Source of the DNA: Strongylocentrotus purpuratus | Lineage: Eukaryota; Echinodermata; Echinoidea; Camarodonta; Strongylocentrotidae | Reading direction: 5' to 3' | Assembly (NCBI RefSeq): GCF_000002235.5 | Contig: NW_022145543.1 | Location: 744,001 to 808,000 of the forward strand | DNA: 64,000 nucleotides | Shown here: piece after piece, positions 1-11,400 of the stretch | Position numbering within the stretch: position 1 is the stretch's first letter | Layout: each line of letters opens with the position of its first letter | The notes under the pieces: model-generated | Told to the model about the DNA's origin: nothing | The model's database searches: none | What the model saw: only the letters and a program-made list of their open reading frames with translations | Made by a program: the position numbers and the translations under genes

Positions 1-121
1 ACCGAAGACAACATTACTAAGATTGAGCCTTTTGACTGCATGCATTTCAAGGCTTACATGTAGTATCATGTATCAACCAAATGTTCCACAGGATGTTTGT
101 TTTTTGTGTAATTTTAGTTTT

Positions 122-705
122 TAGCTCATCCGGCCTGAAGGGCCCGATAAGCTATGCCATGGCGTGGCGTCCGTCTGTCCGTCCGTCCACAGTTTTCAAA
201 ATGCTTCTTCTTCGTTATTTTTCAACCGATTTTGATTCTGATTGTTTCATATGATAGGGCTAGGATGGGGATTTAAAACTTCTACACAGAATCGTGAAAT
301 TCATTATCTATGCTAATTTATGCAAATTTATTCGAAATCACAAAAATGCTATTTCTCCTTCATTTCTTGACCGATTTTGATTTGGCTAGCTTTGTCTGGT
401 AGAGCTAACTTTGGTGCACTAAAATTCTACACCGAATGTTGAAATTGTTCTCCATTAATTAATTATGGTAATTTATGCAAATTTATTCCAAAAATAACAA
501 AAATTGCTTCTTCTCCCTCATTTCTTGACCGATTTTGATTTGGTTTGCCTTATCTGGTAGAACTAAATTTGGAACACTAAACTTCTACACAAAATTTTAA
601 AATTTTGCTCCATTGATAAATTATGGTAATATATTCAAATTTATTCCAAAAATAATAAAAAATGCTTCTTCTCCTTCATTTCATTTTTTAAGTTTATTTT
701 TTGAC
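122..705. repeat. Dispersed repeat with about 157-bp internal tandem units
   Basis: The block opens with a GC-rich head (positions 122-190, including GGCGTGGCGTCCGTCTG). It is followed by about three and a half diverged units of roughly 157 bp starting near 198, 345, 501 and 660. Each unit carries the core TTGACCGATTTTGATT (the first unit diverged) and an AT-rich end. No coding potential is visible. It resembles unclassified dispersed repeats seen in marine invertebrates; the family name is unknown to me. Confidence 0.6.
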
Positions 706-1327
706 CAGTTCAAAAGTGTACCACATAAAATTTACGATGTTTGTTGTTGCGAGATGCGGATGAGCGCTACGTCATTGACGTTCTGGTTATTAACTTACAT
801 TATTTTGCTTCATGGAGAGATATTGATGTATATGAACAAGCATTATAAATATTGATTTTCTTCCTTTTGTCTTGTTAAAACAAAATTTTGATGAACAAAA
901 GTTGATGGTGATTAATGAATTAGATTCACTTCAATTAAATGAAACACATTTATATAGGGAGAGGGGCTGATTTGCTTGAAACCAAACTACTTACAAATCT
1001 CTTTAACAAATCTCACCCTTACATGTAGAGTGAACATGCAGAGTATAAATTGTTCTAGAAAGAAATTCCTGGTGGACCTATGGCGGTATAAAAGCTGAGA
1101 TGTGTTTGGTTGCCCTTCTATGGAAGCTGCGACCTTTCCAATTAATACATCTCCAACCGAGATCTTCTGGCATTAATGTCATCATTTGCCGGCCAATTAA
1201 AGTGTACTTTAGGAGTAAAAGAAGATATGTAGGCCCAGGTCAAGCATGTGTTGTGGAGGGGGTATATGATATATTAATACTCCATGGAGCAAGTTTTAAT
1301 TTAATTGATGTATCATTACTATCATCA
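706..1327. other. Unassigned AT-rich stretch
   Basis: Short open frames occur here but show no recognisable protein motif or convincing splice sites. I see nothing assignable. Confidence 0.4.
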
Positions 1328-1545
1328 CTAAGAGGCCCATTGGCTCGGTGGTAGAGCAGTGACCTCATAAATAGGAGGTCCCAGGTTTTGAAACCAAGTC
1401 GATGCGTTAGTGGCCATTGGTAAGGCATTAATCCTCATTACCAAAGTCCCTTGTAGAGGACTTACAGCTGTTGGTCCCTCAGTTGCTTACTTACAAACAT
1501 ACACTTAGTTTTTTAGCAGTCAGGTAAAACTAACAATCAATCATA
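1328..1545 (+). mobile_element. tRNA-derived SINE
   Basis: A tRNA-like head holds an A-box-like TGGCTCGGTGG near 1340 and a degenerate B box (GGTTTTGAAACC) near 1384. A tRNA-unrelated body follows, ending in the phrase TTAGCAGTCAGGTAAAA. The body recurs at 17,690-17,825 without its head, which shows this is a dispersed family. Confidence 0.7.
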
Positions 1546-2399
1546 TCAAATTAACCAAATAGATCAAATTGTTGGTAAGACCATTATTTCAGGTCATGAC
1601 AATTTTGACAGTGAAGTTTAGTTTAATTCCATAAATGTGAGAAACTGTAGCCTTCAATGCCCCCCTCCATCACTTAAACTTGTTAACTTTTCCTCTTTTA
1701 AACAATACTCCTTTTAGAAAATGTTTGAATGAGTTTTTAAAGGAAGAAGAATACTTAAATGGAAAGAATGGAATTGTGACATGTAGAAAAGATTTGAAAT
1801 AAATTGTATGGGTATCAATGCAAGGGGAGGGCAAGTCTTCAATTAAAATGTGATGGGTATACAAATGTTTTAATGAAATGTTAGGAGGAAAGGTACAAAC
1901 AAAATTGAAGGAAATGTGATAGATAAGAAAATATCTTGAAATTGTTGAAGGTTATCCAGTGATGTTATTCAGTGTCATCTCACACCTAGTCAAGCAAGAT
2001 AATTCTGTAAATACAATTATCAACGTAGAGCCCCACCGATATCTTCTTGAGTAGGGACGTGGTGTCTGGGGAGCTCCTCTATGAGTGTTATTAGTTAATA
2101 TCGCTTGGCTCACCCCCTTACACGGACGGACGCCTGAAGTAATAAACACAAGTAAAATTTGTTGACAGATTGGTGCGAGGAGACCGAGGCGTGTGGGATG
2201 ATATCTCTGACGTTGTCTCTCGGGTTGTGTTCATCAGGAACGAGGACTTGATTTTAAAGGTAGTCGCCAGTTCCGATGCAGATGAACGAAAAAGTTCCAA
2301 TTCAGAACCCATCAAAATGTCCATCGATTGTGTAAAAAAAGAGATCCACAAATCAAAATGATGTCTCCCACACGAATTGGATAGAAAATGTACAATATG
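1546..2399. other. Unassigned stretch with a possible LTR end
   Basis: Around 2140-2190 an AATAAA-like signal is followed by TTGTTGACAG and then TTGGTGCGAGGAGACC, an arrangement like an LTR end next to a primer-binding site. No second LTR and no retroviral reading frame is visible, so this is only a possibility. A 63-codon open frame at 2170-2361 shows no known motif. Confidence 0.25.
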
Positions 2400-2407
2400 C
2401 CCCTTTA

Positions 2408-2465
2408 GAGCAAGAAAGGCATTAACTTTGTGTTACAGTACATGAAATAACACCCTTCTGGCTCC
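2408..2465. repeat. Short hairpin repeat
   Basis: This imperfect palindrome of about 58 bp starts GAGCAAGAAAGGCATTAAC and ends TAACACCCTTCTGGCTCC. Half or whole copies recur near 3246, 7515, 9412, 15549, 16114 and 16303, in both orientations. Confidence 0.55.
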
Positions 2466-3387
2466 AAATTGGCATATAACTGACTTGTACATGTATTATG
2501 TCAATCATATGCAAAAACGACAGAAGGGCATGAGTCCCACGTGTGCATATCTGTGTTTATGCTCAAGTTCACCAATATTGATTTTCAGATTCTTCTTTTT
2601 GTAGTTCTCTTTACACTACACAGGTCCTGATAACTTAAAATACATATGCTGCTTGATAAATACTTGAAAAGAGTCTTACTGTCTTAGATAAATCTGGATA
2701 TCTGTCTGAATTCTGGAAATCTTTTGGAGAGTTCATTTTGGAAAAGAAATGTCATTAACAAAAGTCATGATAATCTTTAACAACTATAAATTGTCAGAGT
2801 GCCGAATGTCTAGTCTCTGTAGAGATTAGATCTAATTATAACATATGATTGCTTGCTTTGCTGGAACATCAATGTGATCTATTATCAACTGAGTGAATAT
2901 CAAAATGTTTCAGCACTTAGGCATTTGGGTTGAGGTATTTAATCCCAAGATGAAGCCTTTAAATATAAACTTTAAGTAATACCTATACAAAAATAAGTTT
3001 TAGAAGATAATTGACAATATAACTTGAATTGACTTTGTATTGTAAATGTTTGTTATTGTGATTTTTAACAGAAAGTGAAAATGAAATAAATTGAATTGAA
3101 ATTTTAAAAATTGACTGATAAATAGAATTCAAATTCAAACAGAGGTTGTTCACATTGAGTTAATGCTCAAGTTAACTAGTATATCATCTGTTGAGATCTA
3201 GAAGGGAGTTATCAACTCTGTGTTAAAACATATATATATATGAGTCTATGGCCTTCTGGCTCCAAACAAACAATATATGGTTTTCAGCAACTTATTTTAG
3301 TTAGTTCTCTTGACATTATTATACACATGTATATGTAACTTGAAATACTGCAGAATAAACAATTCAGAATGACTCCAAGATAATTCT

Positions 3388-3546
3388 GGGCCCCATTTTA
3401 TACAGATTTAATAGTAATCCCAACTTATTTGCGATTGATATCAATCGCAACGATGTACACAAGAGATAGTAGACTGCAGACTTGCGATTGATTGGAAGAC
3501 TTGCGATTAACTTGGATCAATTGCAACTCTTTACAAGATAGGGCCC
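3388..3546. mobile_element. MITE-like element with GGGCCC-type inverted ends
   Basis: The left end TGGGCCCCATTTTATACAG is roughly the inverse of the right end CTTTACAAGATAGGGCCC. The interior has repeated TTGCGATTGAT motifs in both orientations. It is absent from the paralogous unit near 2690, which supports an insertion. Confidence 0.5.
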
Positions 3547-3800
3547 TGGATATCTTTTGAAGAGTTTACATGTATCTCAAGAAGCAGTTTCATTACCAAA
3601 ACTCAAAATAAACTTTAGCAACATGAATAGTTGGAATGCGGACGGTGTCAACCCCCGGCCCCAGTAGAGATTTGATCTAATAACATGTGATTGTTTGGTT
3701 TGCTTGAACATGAATGTGATATGTGAGGGAATATCAAAACGTTTCAGCACTTTAGCATTTGGGTTGAGGTATTTGACCCCAATATGATGCTCTTAAAGGC

Positions 3801-4096
3801 CCACTGCACTACTTGTAGCTACGTGCGCCCTCTATATAACAAACAATGCCTAATCAGTGACCATTGGTTCCCCCATGATCCTCTTTTTCTTATGTTAACT
3901 GAGAGCTGAGTTGATAAGATAACCACCTGTCCAGTGACCTTGCAGGGCAGTCTAATCCCTCCTGTAAACTACGACAGATAAGCTTTAAAGACAGATTTTT
4001 AAATGATGCCACTAAAAATAAAGGTTCAAGGGATGATTTTCAAAAATGTATCATTTAAAGTTAGAATGTAAAAACAGAATGTAAAGAGAGGGTTCA
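3801..4096. other. Unassigned stretch
   Basis: No gene or repeat was recognised between the old duplication and the next tandem duplication. Confidence 0.35.
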
Positions 4097-4476
4097 AATG
4101 ACACTCGGTTTAAAATATAAATGTAAAAAGACAATTGTGATTTGTACTGTAATTCAACTGCCTTGTTTGGGTTCACTTTGGTATGGCAAAGTTCTTTTTT
4201 TTTTTGTGGCTGAAATATGATTCAGTTCGCGACGGATAATTTTGCAAATGCATAAATAAATAAACAAGTATCGGGCACTTGAAATTCAAATGGCACTCAG
4301 TTTAAAACATGAAAATGCAAAACAACAATTGTGATTTGTACTGTAACTCAGCTGCCATGCTTGGGTTCACTTTGGCTATGGCAAGGTTTAGTTTTTTCGG
4401 CTAAATTATGATTCAGTTCACGACGGATAATTTCGCAAATGCATAAATAAATGAACAAGTATCGGGCACTTGAATA
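4097..4476. repeat. Tandem duplication, 192-bp period, two units
   Basis: Two adjacent units share ACACTCGGTTTAAAA/GCACTCAGTTTAAAA starts, TTGTGATTTGTACTGTAA, GGGTTCACTTTGG, CGACGGATAATTT and AACAAGTATCGGGCACTTGA in the same order. They diverge by roughly 10 percent by eye. Confidence 0.75.
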
Positions 4477-4549
4477 CTTATGTCAACAGCGGAGTTAAGA
4501 GTTCTGTTTATGCACATCAGTTTATTACGTGTGTGTGTGAGAGTGAGAA

Positions 4550-4591
<42 letters not shown>

Positions 4592-5700
4592 TATGGAGAC
4601 AGTGACAATTGAGACAGCCATAAAGAGATAGTATCCAACCAAAGTGTCGAATTCCAGAAGCCAGTCCAATTATGACCACATAATTTGAAAAATAAATAAT
4701 GGAGATATACAATTATAGTTCTTTTATGCTTGTTTGTAAGATTTGGGGGGGAGGTGTCATCACCGTGGTATTAAATTTTCATGTCTGAGACACAATTTTG
4801 TCACTCCTGACGTAAGAGCTAAACACCCAGGTTTATCAATAATGAGGTGCATGTGGGGTACTCTATCAGGTATTTAAAACTTCAAAAGGTTTCATCAACC
4901 TCTAAATAGCAAAGAAGTAACAGAGTTTTTTCTTCGAAACGATGTATCCTAATACAGATGTACCTTTGTCTTGCTAGATCCAGTGCTATGAAATAACACA
5001 TTAAGAAGTAAGAAGTGTTACAAATTGATCAATTTGAAAATGTTGTCTTTGACATTGTTGTTTCTGCTTTGCTCTATTTAATGTTAGTTTAGCTTTTTAT
5101 GTTAGTAGCATGTAGTTGTCTCATCCCCCAACCAAGAAGTCTGGTATGAAATACAGGTCCCTTGTTTTCATGTACAGGTATGCCTCTGTGTTCTGATTAT
5201 TCCTCTACCCCTCCTCTCCACTCCTGTAATATAAAACTCTACCTTAAAGGCTTAGCATAAACAGTGGACTTGTTTTGAAGTACGATGTCAAGGGATCAAA
5301 AGAGAACTACTCTCCTTGACCATGTCCACGTCAATCACGATGATGACCATTAGCCGCTTAGTGTACCTCTCACCATCGGCCAGTCTGCAAGGATAAAAAC
5401 ACTCATCTGAAGGGCGGGAGAAACCGAGTGGCGGATTGTTTCATCGCCTGCAGCGGCGCTCATCCCAATAAACGAGATCCATCTCATTCTCGTTTCCCTA
5501 ATTCAATTTGTCCCCTCTTAGAGTTCTCCATGCTGCCACCCTGTTGTGGGTGTTTCTCTGTGGTTAGTCTTCCAGACAGACTCCACCCATCCATCAAGAC
5601 TTATTCACATGTATGTGGTGTGATAAACTGACTTAAAAACAAAAATCGACCATTATGTGGCAATATGAAATGGCAGTAGTGTGTTGCACTTCATCCAGAT
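4477..5700. other. Non-coding stretch with a GT/GA tract and a denser block
   Basis: Positions 4530-4590 form a GT-then-GA microsatellite. Positions 5281-5640 are richer in G and C and less repetitive than the surroundings, and could be a regulatory element. No exon was recognised. Confidence 0.35.
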
Positions 5701-5807
5701 CCCCTTCTCTCTCTCTCTCTCTCTCTCTCCCCCTCCTTCTCTCTCTCTCTCTCTCTCTCTCTCCTTCTCTCCTTCTCTCTCTCTCTCTCTCTCTCTCCTT
5801 CTCTCCT

Positions 5808-5833
<26 letters not shown>
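5701..5833. repeat. (TC)n microsatellite
   Basis: About 130 bp of almost pure pyrimidine CT repeats with CCTT interruptions. Open frames across it are artefacts of the dinucleotide repeat. Confidence 0.9.
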
Positions 5834-5838
<5 letters not shown>

Positions 5839-6773
5839 TACGTTTATACATTTATACCGGTTCTTCAAAAAATTTGGAAGAATTACTCCTATTTGTTTGC
5901 CTTTAACTAATGTTCTGAACCTTTGTTTCCTCTATTTGAGAAAAACAAAACTGTTTAAAACACATAGAAATTACACTCTATTCCATATTGTGTCTCAAAC
6001 AAGTTATTTTTTAAGCTTGGAAAGGTTGTTGTTCATGTAAAATACACACAATTATAAGCCAATGGTGCACATAGCACCCTTTCCTTTTTGTTCCGAGTAA
6101 AAGAGGATAGGTTTAATTTCTAGGCAGTTTACTGCATTGTATTTATGGAACAGGGCTTTACAGAGCATATTAGCTTATGATTTTGAGTACCATGCTAGTT
6201 ATTAACAAACATTTTCAAGACTGGTGAGTGTGTCGGGAGACTTGCCAAACTATTATGTACATGTATCCATGGGCTTTTAATTACATTGTGTGACTATCAA
6301 TCGCAAGAATTGGGCCAACTGCGGGGTAATGATCTTGCATGAAGATAGAGGTGATTACCAATTACTTCTCTCCAGTTCCCTATCCTTGATGAAATCTTTC
6401 AGTGGTATCCAAATAAAAGAGATTGGGAGAGAAACACAAGACGTGCCAGATCTAGGTAAACCGATGTCCTACCTCCTTGTTAATCATGGAGTTGAAGGCG
6501 TAAATCTTAAACGTATCAAATCACTTGTAAGGCAATCAGTGGTCGTGCTGGCCGTGCTTCGCTTCCCAGAATTTATTGATTGGTATATCTGTTTCCAGAA
6601 AAGGGACACTGGCTGCGTGGATATTGTTACTAGTTAACAGGAGCAGAACTATCAAACGGCAAATTAGATATTACTCAGTACTCGTAATATGGCATGTACA
6701 GTTATATAGATTTCAAATTGAAATACTATGATCTATAGTAGATATTAACTTCAAGATGAAGTTGTGTCCTGGG
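5834..6773. other. Unassigned stretch with a 115-codon open frame
   Basis: An open frame at 6290-6637 on the plus strand has fairly complex composition, but I recognise no domain and see no supporting splice structure. It may be a conserved non-coding block or chance. Confidence 0.25.
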
Positions 6774-6920
6774 ACCCGTTTCACAAAGCCTTTTTTAAAT
6801 GACAAATGACAAAAACCAGTAACAAATCTGCTAACAACCATCAGAAGCAAGGATTTCACAAAATTGTTACAAAATTGTCATTTGTCACTGCATGATGAAA
6901 AATTTTGTGAAATGTGCCCC
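6774..6920. mobile_element. MITE, about 147 bp, TTTCACAAA ends
   Basis: The left end GGGACCCGTTTCACAAAG and right end TTTTGTGAAATGTGCCCC are inverted repeats. The interior contains CAAATGACAAAAA and its inverse. A close second copy lies at 17,843-17,993. Confidence 0.75.
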
Positions 6921-8466
6921 TGATCATTCTATAATAATTTTGGAAGAGTCTATCTCCAAGCAATGGGAATGGTTTATTAAATGTAGTAAATAAAAACAGG
7001 TATCGATCTACTGTGAGGTTTTGTAATGATCAAATTGATAACAAATTGATTCATTGTCACTGAAAAGCTCATGCACTAGACACAGGAATATGTATATGGG
7101 GCTACCTACACATGGATGTTTGGGCCTAACACTATTTTTCATCATCTGTTGAATACAGAGCATTTAAAGAGCAATCCTTTTTAGGAGATATGTCTTTTAT
7201 GATATTCTTTGAAATTGACATAAAAGAAGGAGAAAAGACACCAATTATTTTTCATCTTTATTAGAAGAAGTCAAGCTTCTCTTTAATGAGGTATGTCACC
7301 AACAAATGGATGAGTGCCAATTTGAGGATGAAAGATTTGATGATTTATTTCAACTTTAAAAATACCATGAACTGCTATGGGTCATCATAAAGCTTTTCTG
7401 GCTCTCCTGGCTCTCCGCAATTTGATTTGCTTGATTATTCCATGTTAGTAAGAATTGTGAAGTTGTTGCTATGTCATCTGTTAACTTATATACTTTAAAA
7501 TAGAAGTCATCCCCTTTCTGGCTCTGAACAAATGGTAAAATCGATCCGCTAGAAGAAGAATTTTGTTTGTATCACCCAAACTTGAGGCTTGTAACCATGC
7601 ATCCTCCATCTATTTTTTGTGGGTGTGAGTTGCGTGTTGGCGTGGTGATGTAGCCACTTTGCTCCCTCGGTCATAGATAAAATAGTTTCCTGGAAATGCC
7701 ATGCCTCAGGATCTAGGCTATAAGATTACTCCTTGATATATTGATTATTCAACGCCTCCAACCCCGTGAACCTCATACACAGATGACATAGTAATCCGCC
7801 CTAAAGAAACAAAAATGCAGAAAACCAAATTAGCATAAGCATAGTAGGCATCAAATTTCTGTATCTTATGATAGGGACCTGTGCTGTATACAGCTACTTT
7901 TTTTCTTCTTCACCCTCACTTGGCATTTAAAATGTAAAATACTTTTAATTTTCCTGCGGCAGTTTTTTTTTTCAAAGGTAGTTTATGAATTCATGGATGA
8001 ACAAGGCTTTAGGCAGGTCTAAATGAATTATATTAGATTCATACTTGAATTGGACAAAATGATAATAATACCGGTAGTTAAATTGACATGAAATAAGCTA
8101 GCTACTAGTTTAGCACAGAATAATTGAAAACTGTATTGTTATCTTCAAATGTTTATGAATTGTATATAAAGGAAGTATTTTGAAGAAGATAGTGATGATG
8201 GCAATGACTGTATGAAAGTCAATATCCATGTTGTAGGGCATACAATGTTTGTCTGTTTGTTTATTGTTGTTGTTGTTTTATTGTTTTTACCTGATATCTA
8301 AAAAAAAAATAGTACTATTTTTAGCACATCCAAACCAGATATAGAAGAGAAAAAAAACCCACCTACCTCAGTCTACACATGCGAAATTTTAATTTTAAAA
8401 CATTTTTGCAATAAGGTTTACTGTATGTTTCCTTTTGTTCTCCTTAATTATTTTTCCTTTTTGCAG
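6921..8466. other. AT-rich stretch upstream of the first recognised PITP exon
   Basis: This stretch probably lies within an intron of the PITP gene, since the preceding exon of that family is not visible here. It contains a half copy of the CTTTCTGGCTC hairpin repeat near 7515. Nothing else was recognised. Confidence 0.4.
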
Positions 8467-11400
8467 TGCCTCAGTCTTTCAGAAGCAGAATTGAGTGAAA
8501 GGGAAGTTGTTCCGGTTGATATAGCATACAACAATGTTCCAGAAAAGTATTACAAAGAAAATGAGGTAAGAAATACACAAGATTTTTATTCTTAACATTT
8601 CAGAAAAGAACTCTTTTTATTCCATGTTAGTTTAAGTGTTGACAGTGTTTTACATATTATACTAGACCTAACCTGTCAAGTTTTCATTACCATTCACTCA
8701 TTAAATATTTTACTAGGATATGAATTAATTTTGATGCAATTTGACTAAATTAATGTGAAATAAAGTACAAAAAAGTTCTTTTAAGTCTTGTTTGTGACTG
8801 TGCTTGTATTTTACATGTAAGAATTCATTTATTTGTTTTTTCTTTCTTTCAGGATCCAACAAAGTTTAAGTCGAAAAAGACAGGGAGGGGGCACCTACAA
8901 AAGGACTGGAGGGTGAGTTATCATAAATATATGTTTTTTTCTTTATTATCTAGTTTAAAAATCAGCCTTAACTATCTTTGATGTCATCATTCTTCAACTG
9001 CATCTCTTTCCATGCCTGTTTATACATGTATGTCTAGTCTTAATGTCTACTGCTAGTTTTCTCTCTTTTGTAGCATTTCTAAGTACTTGTAATGATTTTG
9101 CCTTTTTCTCTGTACATTTTTGTAGAAAATAAGTTGTTCATTGAAAATGGCGCAATTCACTGCATTGGAAATGGACTCAAAATTGTTTATTATTTTGTGT
9201 TCTTTCTGCTCATGTGTCATTCCTAGCCTTCTGGATAAAAGATAATCCAGAAAAATCACTTTACTGCTATGTGTTAAAATTGACCTGTCTGTCTCCTTTG
9301 CTCCCTTTCTACTTTGTGCAACAACAAATGATTCTTTTACATAAACTTGATACATAGATATATGATATACTTTTAAAAATTTGCATATTCACTTTCTCTC
9401 CTGTGGATTAAGAGCCAGAAGGGCATGAACTCTTTGTGAAATTCTATACATCCATTGTGAATTTTTTTTTTTTTGTGTGTGTGTCTCTCGCAACTCAATA
9501 ATGAAAAATGAACTGGTTGAATTACGGCCCCTGTTGAACACTTATAGATTTAAGCTTTGATATGTCACATTCTCAATGAACATAAATCGGGACAAATACA
9601 TTTTTCTCATACTTAATTTTTTTATACAAAACTTGGTAAGTGTATGAATAATTTAGTTGTTCAGTGTATATATTATGTTAATCAGTTCTTAAGCCATACA
9701 ATACGGAATTCACCTAGTAATATCGTTTTAATGTCAATTTTGTTGCCAATTTGAAACCCTTAGGAGACGAGTAATCCTATAATGTGTTCCTACAAGCTGG
9801 TACGGGTCAAGTTTGAGCTTTGGGGTCTACAAACAAGAGTCGAAAGCTTCGTGCACAAGGTAATGCACTTTTTATCCTTCAATTTTGATGCAAATATCAG
9901 GTCGTGTATTGTTTTCATATGTGGGTAATGCAAAATAAAATGAAACCAATTAATATTGAAAGAGAATCCACAGTTTTTGGATTATCATCATTATGCAAAG
10001 TAATTACAAAAGATAATTGGAAAAAGATTACTGACAAATGAACAGTTGACCGTTCATCTAGTATACTCACAATACAATTACAAAAGGAAAATCAGATCCC
10101 CAATTTGGGATTGCATGTCATCCACTGATGCACTGGAAGCTATTATGTGCTGCATCGTTGGAGATCTACTGGCCTACAACAAGATTATTGGCTTTTAAAC
10201 TTAATACCATTTGTTCTGAACAATTAAACAGCTATTTTGCAATAATGCTTGCATGTTGATGTAGTCATTTTGCTCCTGATTTTGTATCAAGGTAATGTAA
10301 ACATTGACATTGTTTAAGTAGTTCCATTTATTTGTATGTCTTTAAAATGAACTATGAATGAAGCAGTTTATTGTTTAGGCAGTAAGATCATCATGTCAGC
10401 AACCCCCAAGTAGACTATTTCTTTCAATACAAAAATGAAATCTTGATGAATATGTTGCCTTGTCTAACTGGACATCTTTTGAAGACAGTTGCAAGATGTT
10501 TAAGACAAAGATTTTCAGTAATTCTACACACACACAAAAAAAAAATTCTCTCTTTGAAATCACAAAAAATTATAAAAAATATATGCTTATATATTTCCTG
10601 CTCCGTGCCAAGAATAGGTTGAATCTTTTTGCATACTTTTTGTCCATGCTATTCACCCTTTAATAGTGTGCAAGCTATAAATGTCTGTGAAAATCACAGA
10701 GAATTCCTTGTAAGCTGCAACCGATCTCATAGGATTGCAACTAGCTGCTATAGTCTAATGATCATCTAGCTAATGAAAAGTAACATTTCGTTATAGCCTC
10801 AGGGAGTCATTACAGCTAAGCATGGTCGGAGCTTAGATCTGTTCATTATGGAAATGATTTGCAGAGGTGTTTTGGCAGATCCTAGAAACCTAGATCTCTT
10901 TTTTTCCTGTTTACCTCCGTCATCATGCTTGCTCTTCTGCCCACCACTTGCTTTACCATCTGACTAAGATCCAATAACAATGTTACTACAAACTGATTTT
11001 GCAAAAAATTGGATGGTATACTAATATTGCATGTTCCGGCATTCGATACAACATATAAACCGACAAATTCAGAATTTCCCTAGTGATTTTATATTTCACC
11101 AAGGCAGCAGGATGAGGTTTCAATTGACATTTCTTTTCCATATTTTTCTTTCATTTCGTTTATTTCCACAATAACAGCAAACAAAATTTATAAAGTCATT
11201 CCGAGTAAATATACATAATATGGTACGTCCAACTGAGACTAAGAAGATAATTGCTTGCTATTTTGCGGAGGAAAACTAGGAAAGCATAGCTTGTAATTTA
11301 GGTTTCCTAACATAAAATATCATGGTATCATAAAGTATAAACTTATAAAGTATATAAAATATAATTTCACAAGGGAAATTCTGAATTGGAGGTGAATATA

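Larger units (their letters stand above)
2400..3800. repeat. Diverged tandem duplication, two units of 0.6-0.8 kb
   Basis: The order of phrases in about 2440-2960 is repeated in about 3220-3795: CTTCTGGCTCCAAA, then GTTCTCTT-rich sequence, then TAGAGATT, then TTTCAGCACTT and CATTTGGGTTGAGGTATTT. The right unit carries an extra element of about 155 bp at 3388-3546. Divergence is considerable, so the duplication is old. Confidence 0.6.

Noticed and set aside
2100-2361. Possible LTR end with a primer site and a short coding start
   Set aside because: No second LTR or retroelement protein; the tRNA match could not be assigned with confidence.
5633-6040. Leu/Ser-rich and Glu/Arg-rich frames on both strands
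   Set aside because: Produced by the (TC)n tract.
6290-6637. 115-codon open frame on the plus strand
   Set aside because: No recognisable domain, no paired exon or splice evidence; kept only as unassigned sequence.
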